The notes under the pieces were generated by a model. That model did no database searches and had not been told where the DNA came from. It saw only the letters and a list, made by a program, of their open reading frames with translations. A program made the translations under genes and the position numbers. This document shows, one piece after another, positions 22,989-30,572 of a stretch of 34,952 bases of DNA (the stretch's first letter is position 1; each line of letters starts with the position of its first letter). This DNA is from DASPTT01 sp035623275 (GTDB taxonomy: Bacteria > Actinomycetota > Acidimicrobiia > Acidimicrobiales > UBA8190), in the NCBI GenBank assembly GCA_035623275.1, contig DASPTT010000132.1, positions 1-34,952 on the forward strand, written 5' to 3'.

Positions 22989-23741
22989 TCAGGCGCCGGC
23001 GGCGAAGCGGCGGGCGTCGTCGGCCGCGTACTTGGCCACCATGCCGTCGACGGCGGCGGTGCGCTCCACCGCCTCGACCACCTCCGCGAGGCGCGCGCCG
23101 GGGACGGCCACCGTCATCTCCTCGGGCTTCATGCCGGTGCGGGCCCGGCTCAGCGCGCAACCCACGCTGGCCGCCACCTCGCCCTGCTCCTTGGCGATGG
23201 CCACGATGTGGCACTGGGGCTTGCCTTCGATGCGCAGGCCGGGCATGGCGTCGGAGAGCACCATCATCTGGCGGCCGTTGACCCGCATCAGGACGACGTC
23301 GGCGGGGAAGTCCACCTCCGGCAGCGGACCGTAGGCGATGACCTCGGCGCGTTCGGACACCGAGGGGACGCCGGCCACCGCCTCGGGTGTGACCCATCCC
23401 GACTCCAACAGCGCAGCGACGTCCCCGTTGCCGGCCACGTCCTCGAGCGAGGCCAGGCCGTGGGTGAAGCGGCCGACGCTGCAGTTGCCGTGGTCGGCGG
23501 GGACCGTGGAGAAGGCCCGGGTCGCGGCGCGCACCCAGAACACGCACCCGGCCGGCACCCGCCCGGCCCGACCGTCGGGCGCGGGCTCGGACATCGGCTC
23601 GTCGAAGGCGCCGACCCCGTCGGGGGCGGCGTGGAGGAACGAGATGGCGATGGGGGGATGCCCGAGGTGCAGCGCGCCGGCGAGGCGCCGGGCCAGCTCG
23701 CGCTGACCGGACCGGGCGGAGTCGGAGTTGTCGTCGCTCAT
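22989..23741 (-). CDS. DUF169 family protein
   Basis: A 250-residue soluble protein matching the DUF169 (COG2043) pattern: LHLGHPPIAISFL near the N-terminus, a GCVFWVRAATRAFSTVPADHGNCSVGRFTHGL segment with two conserved Cys and a His, a Gly-Pro strand YGPLPEVDFPADVVLMRVNGRQMMVL, CHIVAIAKEQGEVAASVGCALSRARTGMKPEEMTVAVPGARL and the final helix. No function is established for the family; conserved Cys suggest metal or cofactor binding, which is inference. ATG at 23741 is preferred with AGGA 8 bases upstream; an in-frame ATG at 23750 is possible. It is divergent from the surface protein gene and convergent with the dehydrogenase, so it is probably transcribed alone. Confidence 0.8.
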   Translation of the reverse strand: MSDDNSDSARSGQRELARRLAGALHLGHPPIAISFLHAAPDGVGAFDEPMSEPAPDGRAGRVPAGCVFWVRAATRAFSTVPADHGNCSVGRFTHGLASLEDVAGNGDVAALLESGWVTPEAVAGVPSVSERAEVIAYGPLPEVDFPADVVLMRVNGRQMMVLSDAMPGLRIEGKPQCHIVAIAKEQGEVAASVGCALSRARTGMKPEEMTVAVPGARLAEVVEAVERTAAVDGMVAKYAADDARRFAAGA

Positions 23742-23879
23742 GGGCGCCATCCTGGGCGCGCGAGACGGTTGACGTCCAGTGGGGCAGGTGTTGGTCGTGA
23801 CTTGATGCCGGGTGGACCCGGAAATGAGGTCGACCGGTGACACTTCCGGGGTGGGGGACCCGAAGGGAGCGACACGCCC

Positions 23880-25037
23880 ATGACCCGTCTTCGACGACAC
23901 CGCGGCACGCGGCCCGGGATCGGCGCCCGTGCCCGGCGCCTCGTCGCCGCCGCGCTGGTGGCCGGCGCGGCCCTCGTCCTGCCCGCGCTGGCCGGCACGG
24001 CCACCGCGGCGTCCACCGGCGTGTGCCCGACCGACGTGCACGACGCCCACGACTGCAACCTGCTCATCACCGTCGGGCCCGACGGCTCGGTCACGCTCTC
24101 GAGCCCCGACGGCGCCGACCCCTACGACGGCAGTGACGACACGCTGGTGGGGATCGTCGACGACTCGCCGGCCCCGCTCTCGAGCATCTCGCTGGCGTCG
24201 TTCGCCGACATCTTCGCCTTCGACGGGGACGGGATGTGCACCTACACCTTCGCCGAGGACGCCTACTGCGCCGGGCTGCCCCCGGGATCGTCGGGCTACG
24301 AGGGGCCCGACACCACGTTCACGGACATCGCCCCGGACCAAGACAGCGGCACGGTCGACTTCACCACGCCGCTCCGCGCGAACGGCGGCTCGACCTTCTT
24401 CAGCCTCGAGAACCAGCTGGGCGACTGCGGCCCGGACCGCGTGTGCGTCAGGGTGCCCGCCGGCACGTTGACCGTGTCGAAGACCGACACCGCCGGGAAG
24501 CCGCTGGTGGGCGGGAGCTACGCCGTCTACCGCGACACCGCACCGCATGCCGGCGGCCCGGTCGGGCAGTGCACCATCTCGGGCCTCGACCCGGCCGGTC
24601 GGGCCACCTGCACCAGCGCGGACCTCGCCGCGCTGGCGCCGGGCGTCTACTACGTCGACGAGACGAACCCGCCGTCGGGCTACAGCGCTGCGGCCGAGAC
24701 TCCCGTGCTCGTGCTCGGCGACGCCACGGCGACGATCGTCGACGCGCCGGCACCGCCGTCGGCCCCACCGGATGTGACGGGCACCGTGCCGGGCGCGCCG
24801 GGCCCCACCCCGACGAGCACGCCGCCCGCGGCGACCCCGCCGGCGCGGACCGCCGCAGCACCGGTGCCCGGTGCCACGACCGTGCACACGGGCGAGCCCT
24901 TCGCCGGCTCCCTGCGCATCGTGCTCGCCGCCGGTTGCATCGGCGCCGGTCTGGTCGGTGCGGGGCTCCTGTGGTCGGGCCTGGTCGGCTCGGTCCCGCT
25001 GCGCCGGGGACGCCACGCCCGCCGGCGGCTCTTCTAA
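23880..25037 (+). CDS. Secreted, cell-surface SpaA-like (prealbumin-like) protein with C-terminal anchor
   Basis: A 385-residue exported protein. Signal peptide: basic start (RLRRHRGTR), hydrophobic core and cleavage near residue 43 (GTATA/AST). Residues 44-195 are a domain with conserved-looking Cys pairs that was not recognised. A SpaA/CnaB-type domain spans about 198-285: GTLTVSKTDTAGKPLVGGSYAVY opens it and APGVYYVDETNPPSGY is its typical final strand. A Pro/Thr/Ala linker follows (about 285-330), then VHTGEP (His336-Thr337-Gly338), a membrane segment (about 345-374) and a basic tail RRGRHARRRLF. That layout is a cell-wall sorting signal, but the LPXTG motif is replaced. It ends in TAA overlapping the convergent YjbQ stop by four bases. 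The 129-base upstream gap has AGGGAG about 10 bases before the ATG. It is probably a surface adhesin or matrix protein. Confidence 0.75.
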   Translation: MTRLRRHRGTRPGIGARARRLVAAALVAGAALVLPALAGTATAASTGVCPTDVHDAHDCNLLITVGPDGSVTLSSPDGADPYDGSDDTLVGIVDDSPAPLSSISLASFADIFAFDGDGMCTYTFAEDAYCAGLPPGSSGYEGPDTTFTDIAPDQDSGTVDFTTPLRANGGSTFFSLENQLGDCGPDRVCVRVPAGTLTVSKTDTAGKPLVGGSYAVYRDTAPHAGGPVGQCTISGLDPAGRATCTSADLAALAPGVYYVDETNPPSGYSAAAETPVLVLGDATATIVDAPAPPSAPPDVTGTVPGAPGPTPTSTPPAATPPARTAAAPVPGATTVHTGEPFAGSLRIVLAAGCIGAGLVGAGLLWSGLVGSVPLRRGRHARRRLF

Positions 25038-25450
25038 CCGGACGAGCCCCCGCCGGGCAGGAAGCTGAGCCGCACCCGCCGGTGGGGGTTGTCGGCGTTG
25101 CGGTCGACCAGGACCAGCCGCTGCCAGGTGCCGAGGGCCGGCCGGCCGGCGAGCACCGGGATCACCAGCGACGGGGACACCAGCACCGGCAGGAGATGGT
25201 CGGCGCCGTGCCCTCGGGCCCCGTGGCGGTGCCGATAGGGGACGTCCCGCGGCAGCAACCGTTCGAGCGCCGCCTCGAGGTCTTCCTCGGAGCCCGAGCC
25301 CGTCTCCATCAGCGCGATCCCGGCCGTGGCGTGGGGCACGAACACCGAGCAGAGCCCGTCGCCGGACCCGTGGCAGAAGGAAAGGAGCTCGTCGGTGAGG
25401 TCGACCACCTGGCGACGGGTGGTGTCGACCTCGAGCACGACGCTGTCCAC
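25034..25450 (-). CDS. YjbQ/UPF0047 family protein (secondary thiamine-phosphate synthase enzyme family)
   Basis: A 138-residue beta-sandwich protein. The family signature is visible: LCSVFVPHATAGIALMETGSGSEEDLEAAL with the conserved His and Thr/Ala-Gly loop, then YRHRHGARGHGADHLLPVLVSPSLVIPVLAGRPALGTWQRLVLVDRN. E. coli YjbQ has a weak thiamine-phosphate synthase activity; the physiological role is not settled. Start GTG at 25450 lies 7 bases after the AarF gene and matches the usual length of 130-140 residues; a longer frame runs into the upstream gene and is unconserved. It is the last gene of the GPx-AarF-YjbQ set and overlaps the convergent surface protein stop by 4 bases. Confidence 0.9.
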   Translation of the reverse strand: MDSVVLEVDTTRRQVVDLTDELLSFCHGSGDGLCSVFVPHATAGIALMETGSGSEEDLEAALERLLPRDVPYRHRHGARGHGADHLLPVLVSPSLVIPVLAGRPALGTWQRLVLVDRNADNPHRRVRLSFLPGGGSSG

Positions 25451-25457
25451 AACGGCC

Positions 25458-26930
25458 TCAGGAGTCGGAGCCGAGCAGGGCGGTGAAGAACTCCCGGTCC
25501 GACAAGAGCGGGGTGTCCGACATGAAGAGCTTGCCGTAGCGCTCGAAGTACATGAGCTGCTTGCCCAGGAGGAACGTCCCCCGGTCGAAGTCCGACGCCA
25601 CACCGCCGTGCGCCTCGGCCATGCGGCGGACCTTCCGCTGCGCGCGCAGCCGGATGAGGATGGCCCGCACGGAGCGGGTGTGGGCCTCGACCCCGCGCGC
25701 CCGCGCCACCTGCGCCTGCGGCGCGGTGAGCAGCTCACCCAGGCTCACCTCCCCGAAGGGCCGCAGCAGCACCGGCTCGATCATGGAGCGGACGAAGGCG
25801 GCAAGCTGCTCGTCGTCGAGGCGCAGGCCCTCCTTGATGGCCGGCCCGTACGCCCGGACCAGGTGGGCGGCCACGTCGTCCCACGCCGACTCGTCGCCCA
25901 GCGCCGCTTCGAGCAGCCGGATCACGAATCGATGGGTGTCGGGGTCGAGCCGGCCCACGATCCCCCAGTCGAGGACACCGACGCGCCCGTCGCGCAGGAG
26001 GAAGAGGTTGCCGGCGTGCACGTCGCCGTGGAACGCGCCCCACCGCACGGTCATCACGAAGAAGGCGCGCACCACGTCCTCCACCAACGGCGCGGGGTCC
26101 ACGCCGTAGTCGGCGGCCCGGGCCAGGTCGTCGATGGGCACCCCGTCGAAGAGCTCCATGGTGAGCACGTTGGGGCCGCACAACGCGGTGTGGACCTCTG
26201 GCACCACCACGGAGGGCAGGTCGATCTCGGCCAGCAGGCCGCGGAAGTGCACCATGGCCCGCGCCTCGTTGCGCAGGTCGAGCTCCTCGCCGATCTGCTC
26301 GCGAAAGCCGTCGAACATCTGCAGCAGCGACCCCGCGGTCTGGTCACCCGTCTGACGGGCCACGAGCTCCAGCAGGGGCTGGAGCAGGTCCAGGTCCGTC
26401 GCCACCAGTCGGTCGATGCCCGGGCGCAGGACCTTCACCGCCACCGGCCTGCCGTCGTGCAGCGTTGCCCGGTGGACCACGGCGATCGACGCCCGGCCGA
26501 TGGGCTCTGGGCGGAATTCGGCGAAGGCGTCCTCCAGGGCCATGCCGAGGTCGTCCTCGACCGTGCGGCGGACGTCGTCGAAGGCCACCACCGAGCCCGT
26601 GTCCAGACAGGAGCGGAACTCGTCGGCCAGGTCGTTGCCGAACACGCCGGGCGAGGAGGCGACGAGCTGGCCGAACTTCATGAAGGTCCCGCCCAGGTCC
26701 TCGAAGGTGCGCCGCAGCGGCCGGCCGAGGTCGCCGGCGGGCAGCGGCCCCCGCCGGGCGTGGCGGAGCTGGCGCAGCGCCACCAGCGCGAAGTGTCGGG
26801 TGGAGACACGGGCGATGCGCCGCCCGCGGCGGATCAGGTGCCGGCGGGTCGGACGCGGCAGGCGGCGCGCGAAGACCCGGGGAACGGCCTCGGCGGGCGC
26901 ATCCCGCGCGCCGCCCGAGTCGGGGCTCAC
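25458..26930 (-). CDS. AarF/ABC1/UbiB family atypical kinase
   Basis: A 490-residue protein of the atypical kinase family linked to isoprenoid quinone biosynthesis and lipid homeostasis. The nucleotide-binding features of the family are seen: the KxGQ motif as FMKFGQLVASSP (about residue 87), the Ala-containing loop IGRASIAVVHRATL, the lysine strand VAVKVLRPGI, GEELDLRNEA, the metal motif FHGDVHAGNLFLL (about 300) and VLDWGIVGRL (about 320). There is no C-terminal pair of transmembrane helices as in some members. The start GTG shares bases with the upstream glutathione peroxidase stop (GTGA). Coupling to a peroxidase suggests a membrane or quinone redox role, which is inference. Confidence 0.9.
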   Translation of the reverse strand: MSPDSGGARDAPAEAVPRVFARRLPRPTRRHLIRRGRRIARVSTRHFALVALRQLRHARRGPLPAGDLGRPLRRTFEDLGGTFMKFGQLVASSPGVFGNDLADEFRSCLDTGSVVAFDDVRRTVEDDLGMALEDAFAEFRPEPIGRASIAVVHRATLHDGRPVAVKVLRPGIDRLVATDLDLLQPLLELVARQTGDQTAGSLLQMFDGFREQIGEELDLRNEARAMVHFRGLLAEIDLPSVVVPEVHTALCGPNVLTMELFDGVPIDDLARAADYGVDPAPLVEDVVRAFFVMTVRWGAFHGDVHAGNLFLLRDGRVGVLDWGIVGRLDPDTHRFVIRLLEAALGDESAWDDVAAHLVRAYGPAIKEGLRLDDEQLAAFVRSMIEPVLLRPFGEVSLGELLTAPQAQVARARGVEAHTRSVRAILIRLRAQRKVRRMAEAHGGVASDFDRGTFLLGKQLMYFERYGKLFMSDTPLLSDREFFTALLGSDS

Positions 26931-27427
26931 CCCCCGGCGCCCGGCAGCGCGGCCTCGATGGCCGAGACGATCCGGGGGTCCTCGGGCTCCACGCCGGGCC
27001 GGAACCGGGCGACGACCTCGCCCTCGGGCGAGACGAGGAACTTCTCGAAGTTCCACTGGATGTCGCCCGCCTGGCCCTCGGCGTCCTCCGACGCGGCGAG
27101 CACCTCGTAGACGGGGTGACGGCCCGGCCCGTTCACCTCGATCTTCTCGTACATGGGGAACGTGACCCCGTAGGTGGTCGAGCAGAACGCGGCGATCTCC
27201 TCGGCCGTGCCCGGCTCCTGCTCGAGGAACTGGTTGCACGGGAAGCCGAGGACGCTGAAGCCCCGGTCGTGGTAGCGCTCGTGCAGGCGCTCGAGGCCCG
27301 CGTACTGCGGCGTGAGCCCGCAACGCGACGCCACGTTGACCGCCAGCAGCACCTCGCCCTTGTGCGCACCCAGCGAGGAGTCCTCCCCCTGGAGCGTCTT
27401 GATGGGCAGGTCGTAGATCGTGGGCAT
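26927..27427 (-). CDS. Glutathione peroxidase family protein (Cys type)
   Basis: A 166-residue thiol peroxidase that reduces hydroperoxides; in actinobacteria the electron donor is usually thioredoxin or another thiol rather than glutathione. The three motifs are present: NVASRCGLTPQYAGL with peroxidatic Cys36, VLGFPCNQFLEQEPGT with a second Cys likely to act in resolution, and WNFEKFLVSPEGEV with the conserved Trp/Asn. Selenocysteine is not used. ATG at 27427 has GGAGG 5 bases upstream. Its TGA overlaps the AarF-like gene start, so the two are probably translated together. It is divergent from a small conserved gene. Confidence 0.95.
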   Translation of the reverse strand: MPTIYDLPIKTLQGEDSSLGAHKGEVLLAVNVASRCGLTPQYAGLERLHERYHDRGFSVLGFPCNQFLEQEPGTAEEIAAFCSTTYGVTFPMYEKIEVNGPGRHPVYEVLAASEDAEGQAGDIQWNFEKFLVSPEGEVVARFRPGVEPEDPRIVSAIEAALPGAGG

Positions 27428-27512
27428 GGGGACCTCCGGAGCCGAGCGTGCCCGGCCAGTGTCGCACGCGGGTCGTGACCGGGTGCAAGCGCCGCCATCA
27501 CCGCGGCACCGC

Positions 27513-27518
27513 TATCGT
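27513..27518 (+). promoter_or_regulatory. -10-like box TATCGT, leaderless promoter
   Basis: TATCGT ends 6 bases before the ATG at 27525, with no Shine-Dalgarno, so the mRNA probably starts at or beside the start codon. Confidence 0.4.
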
Positions 27519-27524
27519 CGCCCC

Positions 27525-27821
27525 ATGTCCCGGCACGGGCCCCGCCACCAGGACGTGCGCGTCAGCCCCGGCCCACAGGGGACCTTCGTGGTCGAGGTGG
27601 GCAGCGGGCCCGGGGCGACCACCCACCACGTGACCGTCCCGGAGGGCTATGCCGCCCGGCTGGGTCTGGGTACGACGCCGCCCGAGGACCTGGTGGCCGC
27701 GTCCTTCGCCTTCCTCCTCGAACGCGAGCCCCCGACGTCGATCCTGCGGCGCTTCCGCCTCGACGTGATCGGCGAGTACTTCCCCGACTACCCCGACGTG
27801 ATCGGCGGCTACGTCGCCTGA
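27525..27821 (+). CDS. Small conserved protein of unknown function
   Basis: A 98-residue acidic/neutral soluble protein without signal or membrane segment. The second half, VAASFAFLLEREPPTSILRRFRLDVIGEYFPDYP, resembles a short uncharacterised actinobacterial family in which FLLERExxxSILRRF..VIxxYFPEY is the recurring core; that likeness is from memory of the family and no function is known. The ATG at 27525 is supported by the TATCGT box 6 bases upstream; an in-frame extension to 27420 lies in the divergent promoter region and is unconserved. It overlaps the end of the convergent HAD phosphatase by 13 bases. Confidence 0.75.
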   Translation: MSRHGPRHQDVRVSPGPQGTFVVEVGSGPGATTHHVTVPEGYAARLGLGTTPPEDLVAASFAFLLEREPPTSILRRFRLDVIGEYFPDYPDVIGGYVA

Positions 27822-28549
27822 TCGCCGAGCCGCGCGAAGACCGCGTCGTCGAGCGCCTCGAGCGAGTCCAGGGTCACGTCGGCGGCCTCGAAGCGCGACG
27901 GGTCGAGCACGGGTCGCTCGGGGACGGCCACGCACGCCATCCCCGCGGCCTTCGCCGCGGCCACACCGGCGGGCGCGTCCTCGAAGACCACGCACCCGCC
28001 CGGGTCGACACCGAGCAGCCGCGCCGTCGTGAGGAACACGGCGGGGTCGGGCTTGCCCGCCACCTCGTCGGTGGCCGAGTGCACCACGGCGAAGCGCCCG
28101 TGCAGCCCCAGGCGCCCGACGACGGCGTCGATCAGCCTGTAGGGAGACGACGAGGCGAGGGCCAGGCGCATGCCCCGTGCCTCGCAGGCGTCGAGGGCCG
28201 CCAGGGCGCCGGGCATGGCCACGGCCCGGGATCGCACCAGCGACTCGACGCGATCCAGGATCTCCTGCGCCACCTCGTCGACGGAGCGGCCGGCCCACGG
28301 ACGGCGGTCGAACCACATGCGCACCACCTCGCCGACCACCTTCCCCTGCGTCTGGCGGCACTGCTCGTCGGTGAGGGCCAGGCCGAGCTCGGCGAACACC
28401 TCGATCTCGGCTTCGCGCCACAACGGCTCGGAGTCCACCAGCAGCCCGTCCATGTCGAAGATGGCGGCGCCGAAGACGCCGGCGTCGAAGACGGCGGCGG
28501 CGCTCACCGGATGCTCGCCAGGTGCACGACGGGCGGGGCGGCCACGCAC
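27809..28549 (-). CDS. HAD superfamily phosphatase, beta-phosphoglucomutase/YniC-like
   Basis: A 246-residue haloacid dehalogenase-fold enzyme. Motif I is AAIFDMDGLLVDSEP with the nucleophile Asp32 and acid/base Asp34. The helical cap spans about 45-105; motif II is LALASSS, motif III the Lys in EVAGKPDPAVF, and motif IV VVFEDAPAGVAAAKAAGM. This branch dephosphorylates sugar phosphates such as 2-deoxyglucose 6-phosphate or isomerises beta-glucose 1-phosphate; the substrate is not readable. GTG at 28549 has TAGCCT 6 bases upstream and is annotated as the start, but GTG at 28507 would give the usual short N-terminus and is a close alternative. Confidence 0.88.
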   Translation of the reverse strand: MRGRPARRAPGEHPVSAAAVFDAGVFGAAIFDMDGLLVDSEPLWREAEIEVFAELGLALTDEQCRQTQGKVVGEVVRMWFDRRPWAGRSVDEVAQEILDRVESLVRSRAVAMPGALAALDACEARGMRLALASSSPYRLIDAVVGRLGLHGRFAVVHSATDEVAGKPDPAVFLTTARLLGVDPGGCVVFEDAPAGVAAAKAAGMACVAVPERPVLDPSRFEAADVTLDSLEALDDAVFARLGDQAT

Positions 28550-28555
28550 GGCCGG

Positions 28556-28561
28556 AGGCTA
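28556..28561 (-). promoter_or_regulatory. -10-like box TAGCCT before the HAD phosphatase
   Basis: TAGCCT on the minus strand ends 6 bases before the GTG at 28549. It is identical to the box before mfd. Confidence 0.4.
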
Positions 28562-28627
28562 TCGGTCCCGGCCGCGCCGCATCCCCGCGACCAGGGGGAA
28601 CGCGGTCGCCGGACGTGAACAACGGGT

Positions 28628-28633
28628 TACCGT
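28628..28633 (+). promoter_or_regulatory. Possible -10 box TACCGT of the lipoprotein-sigma-anti-sigma operon
   Basis: TACCGT lies about 70 bases before the lipoprotein ATG. GGAAC, the core of many ECF-type -35 elements, occurs at 28597-28601, but its spacing to this box is longer than usual. Assignment is tentative. Confidence 0.25.
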
Positions 28634-28702
28634 CGTACGTATCCAGCGGTGAACCCAGCGCCCGCCCGGCCCCGCCGGGCTCCGAGGCCGGAGGCCACGA
28701 CC

Positions 28703-29239
28703 ATGGCACAGCGCACCCTCAGCACCCGGACCACAGCGGCCCTCCTCGGCGTGCTCGCCGGGGTCGCCCTGGCCGCCACGGCCTGCTCCGCCGGGTCGAG
28801 CACCGCCGGCGCCCGGGCCGCGTCCACCGGCCCGTCGAGCGGCTCCTCCTCGTCTGGATCGTCCTCGACCTCGGGCGTGACCGCCGTGACCCGGTCGACG
28901 TCGCTCGGCACCGTGCTCACGACCGCGTCCGGGATGACCCTCTACCACCGGACCGACGAGTCCGCCGACAAGATCGAGTGCCTCAGCGGCTGCGTGGCGA
29001 GCTGGCCGCCCGACACGGTGCCGGCGGGCGCCACGCCCGAGGGGGTCTCCGGCCTGGGGACGACGACGCGGCCCGACGGCACCACGCAGGTGACCTACGA
29101 CGGCGAGCCGCTCTACACCTACGCCGGCGACTCCTCGCCCGGACAGACCAACGGCAACGGCGTCGGCGGGATCTGGTACGCGGTCACGGTGCCGGGCACC
29201 GGAGGCAGCGGCAGGTCGAACGACGGCAGCGGGTATTGA
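28703..29239 (+). CDS. Lipoprotein with COG4315-type secreted repeat
   Basis: A 178-residue exported lipoprotein. Signal: RTLSTRTTA then a hydrophobic core and lipobox-like AATAC with Cys28. A Ser/Gly/Thr-rich linker follows (about 30-60). The mature domain has the pattern of the 'secreted repeat of unknown function' family (PF03640): TVLTTASGMTLYHRTDES, ECLSGCVASWPPDTVP, and DGEPLYTYAGDSSPGQTNGNGVGGIWYAV. This repeat has the conserved Cys pair CxxxC and two Leu-Tyr strands. Function is unknown. ATG at 28703 has GGAGG 8 bases upstream; a GTG at 28649 in frame would put extra residues before the signal. It is 35 bases upstream of an ECF sigma gene and likely in one operon, so it may be a regulated or sensory component. 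Confidence 0.85.
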   Translation: MAQRTLSTRTTAALLGVLAGVALAATACSAGSSTAGARAASTGPSSGSSSSGSSSTSGVTAVTRSTSLGTVLTTASGMTLYHRTDESADKIECLSGCVASWPPDTVPAGATPEGVSGLGTTTRPDGTTQVTYDGEPLYTYAGDSSPGQTNGNGVGGIWYAVTVPGTGGSGRSNDGSGY

Positions 29240-29274
29240 GCGCGGCGACGCAAGGACGACAGGGACCCGCGACC

Positions 29275-29883
29275 GTGACGGAGCACCGATCTCGGCTCGG
29301 CGGACCGACGCGCGCGTCTGGGGCGCGCCGGTCCGGCCGCGGCCGATACCCGGAGGGGCTCTTCGGCGACCCCGGACCGGGCAACGCCGCCGACGAGGAG
29401 GGCCTGCGGGCCGCGTTCCTCGCCCACGGCGGCGAGATGTTCGGCTACGCGCGCCGCGCCCTCGGCGACGCCGGCGCGGCCGAGGAGGTCGTCCAGGAGG
29501 TCTTCGTCCGCGCCTGGCGGGCGCGCGAGCGCTTCGACCCCGCCCTCGGTTCGCTGCGCACGTGGCTCTTCGCCATCGAGCGCCGGGTCGTGATCGACGT
29601 GGCGCGGGCCCGCGCCGCGCGTCCCACGGAACCGCTGGAGACCGACGTTGCCGTCGGCGACGACGACGTCGAACGGGCGCTGGTCGGCTGGCAGGTGGAG
29701 GAAGCCGTCCGGCGACTGCGCCCGGAGCACCGCCAGGTGCTGGTGGAGACCTACTACCGCGGGCGCTCCGGACGGGAGGTGGCCGGCGATCTCGGCGTGC
29801 CCGAGGGCACCGTGCGCAGCCGCCTCTTCTATGCGTTGCGCTCGCTGCGCCTCACCCTCGACGAGATGGGGTGGGAGTCGTGA
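29275..29883 (+). CDS. ECF-type RNA polymerase sigma factor
   Basis: A 202-residue group IV sigma factor. After an Arg/Gly-rich N-terminal 40 residues, region 2 is FLAHGGEMFGYARRALGDAGAAEEVVQEVFVRAWRARERFDP with SLRTWLFAIERRVVIDVAR (-10 recognition). Region 4 is RRLRPEHRQVLVETYYRGRSGREVAGDLGVPEGTVRSRLFYALRSLRLTL (-35 helix-turn-helix). The pattern is near the SigK/SigL-like ECF groups of mycobacteria, which also pair with membrane zinc-finger anti-sigmas. GTG at 29275 is the likely start with AGGGA 9 bases upstream. Its TGA overlaps the anti-sigma start codon (GTGA), so the two proteins are probably made in fixed ratio. It probably autoregulates the upstream lipoprotein promoter, an inference from the arrangement. 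Confidence 0.92.
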   Translation: MTEHRSRLGGPTRASGARRSGRGRYPEGLFGDPGPGNAADEEGLRAAFLAHGGEMFGYARRALGDAGAAEEVVQEVFVRAWRARERFDPALGSLRTWLFAIERRVVIDVARARAARPTEPLETDVAVGDDDVERALVGWQVEEAVRRLRPEHRQVLVETYYRGRSGREVAGDLGVPEGTVRSRLFYALRSLRLTLDEMGWES

Positions 29884-30539
29884 CCGCGGACACCTGCGAG
29901 CACTGGCGCGGCCTGCTGGCGCTGGAGGCGGTCGGCGCGCTGCCCGCCGAGGATCGCGCCCCCCTCGACGCCCATGTCCGGGGCTGCGCGGCGTGCGAGC
30001 ACGAGAGGGACGAGCTGGCGCAGGTGGCGATGGTCCTGCCCATGGCGGACCCCGACCACTTCCACGAGCACCGGATGCCGGGCCACCTCGAGGACACGGT
30101 GCTCACCCGGCTCGCCGCCGACGCCCGCCAGGATCGCCGGCGGCGGGGCATCTGGGTGGGCGGCGGGGTCCTCGGCGGCGCGGCGGCGGTGCTGGCGGCG
30201 CTGGCGCTGGCCATGGGGCTGTCCTCCTCCGGCTCACCCGGCCGCACCCTGGTGCTCCACGGGCCGGCAGGCGTCAGCGCGTCCGTCCGGCTCACCTCCG
30301 AGTCGTGGGGCACGGCGGTGCACCTGAGCGAGCGCGGTCAGCCCGGCGGGCAGGTGCTGTGGGTGTGGATGCGCACGACCGCCGGGAGCTGGTGGGCGAC
30401 GGGCACCTACACCACCGTGTCCGGCCAGACCGTCGCCGTGGACATGGCCTGCGCGCTGCCTGCCGGCAGGATCGCCGGCGTCTGGGTGCGCGACGCCTCC
30501 GGCCACACCGTGCTCCAGGGGTACCAGGGCGACGCCTGA
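29880..30539 (+). CDS. Membrane anti-sigma factor with N-terminal zinc-finger (ZAS-like) domain
   Basis: A 219-residue bitopic protein. The cytoplasmic N-terminus has the anti-sigma zinc motif H32-x3-C36-x2-C39 (AHVRGCAAC), with Cys6/His8 upstream as further ligand candidates. One transmembrane segment is seen at about residues 88-112 (GGVLGGAAAVLAALALAMGL). The outer domain (about 115-219) is a beta-rich RskA-like sensor: LVLHGPAGVSASVRL, VLWVWMRTTAGSWWATGTY and IAGVWVRDASGHTVLQGY. Such proteins hold their sigma factor until an extracytoplasmic signal triggers release or proteolysis. The start GTG overlaps the sigma stop. The CxxC-type zinc site may make it redox-sensitive; that is inference from the family. 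Confidence 0.88.
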   Translation: MTADTCEHWRGLLALEAVGALPAEDRAPLDAHVRGCAACEHERDELAQVAMVLPMADPDHFHEHRMPGHLEDTVLTRLAADARQDRRRRGIWVGGGVLGGAAAVLAALALAMGLSSSGSPGRTLVLHGPAGVSASVRLTSESWGTAVHLSERGQPGGQVLWVWMRTTAGSWWATGTYTTVSGQTVAVDMACALPAGRIAGVWVRDASGHTVLQGYQGDA

Positions 30540-30566
30540 CCCCGCGTGGCGCCTTGGGCGGCCGGT

Positions 30567-30572
30567 TAGGGT
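30567..30572 (+). promoter_or_regulatory. -10-like box TAGGGT before the DUF2510-like gene
   Basis: TAGGGT ends 8 bases before the GTG at 30581. No Shine-Dalgarno lies in between. It follows the anti-sigma stop by about 27 bases, so this gene may have its own leaderless transcript. Confidence 0.35.

Noticed and set aside
23751..23879. TTGACG at 23769-23774 as a -35 box for the surface protein gene
   Set aside because: No acceptable -10 hexamer at 16-18 bases; not enough support.
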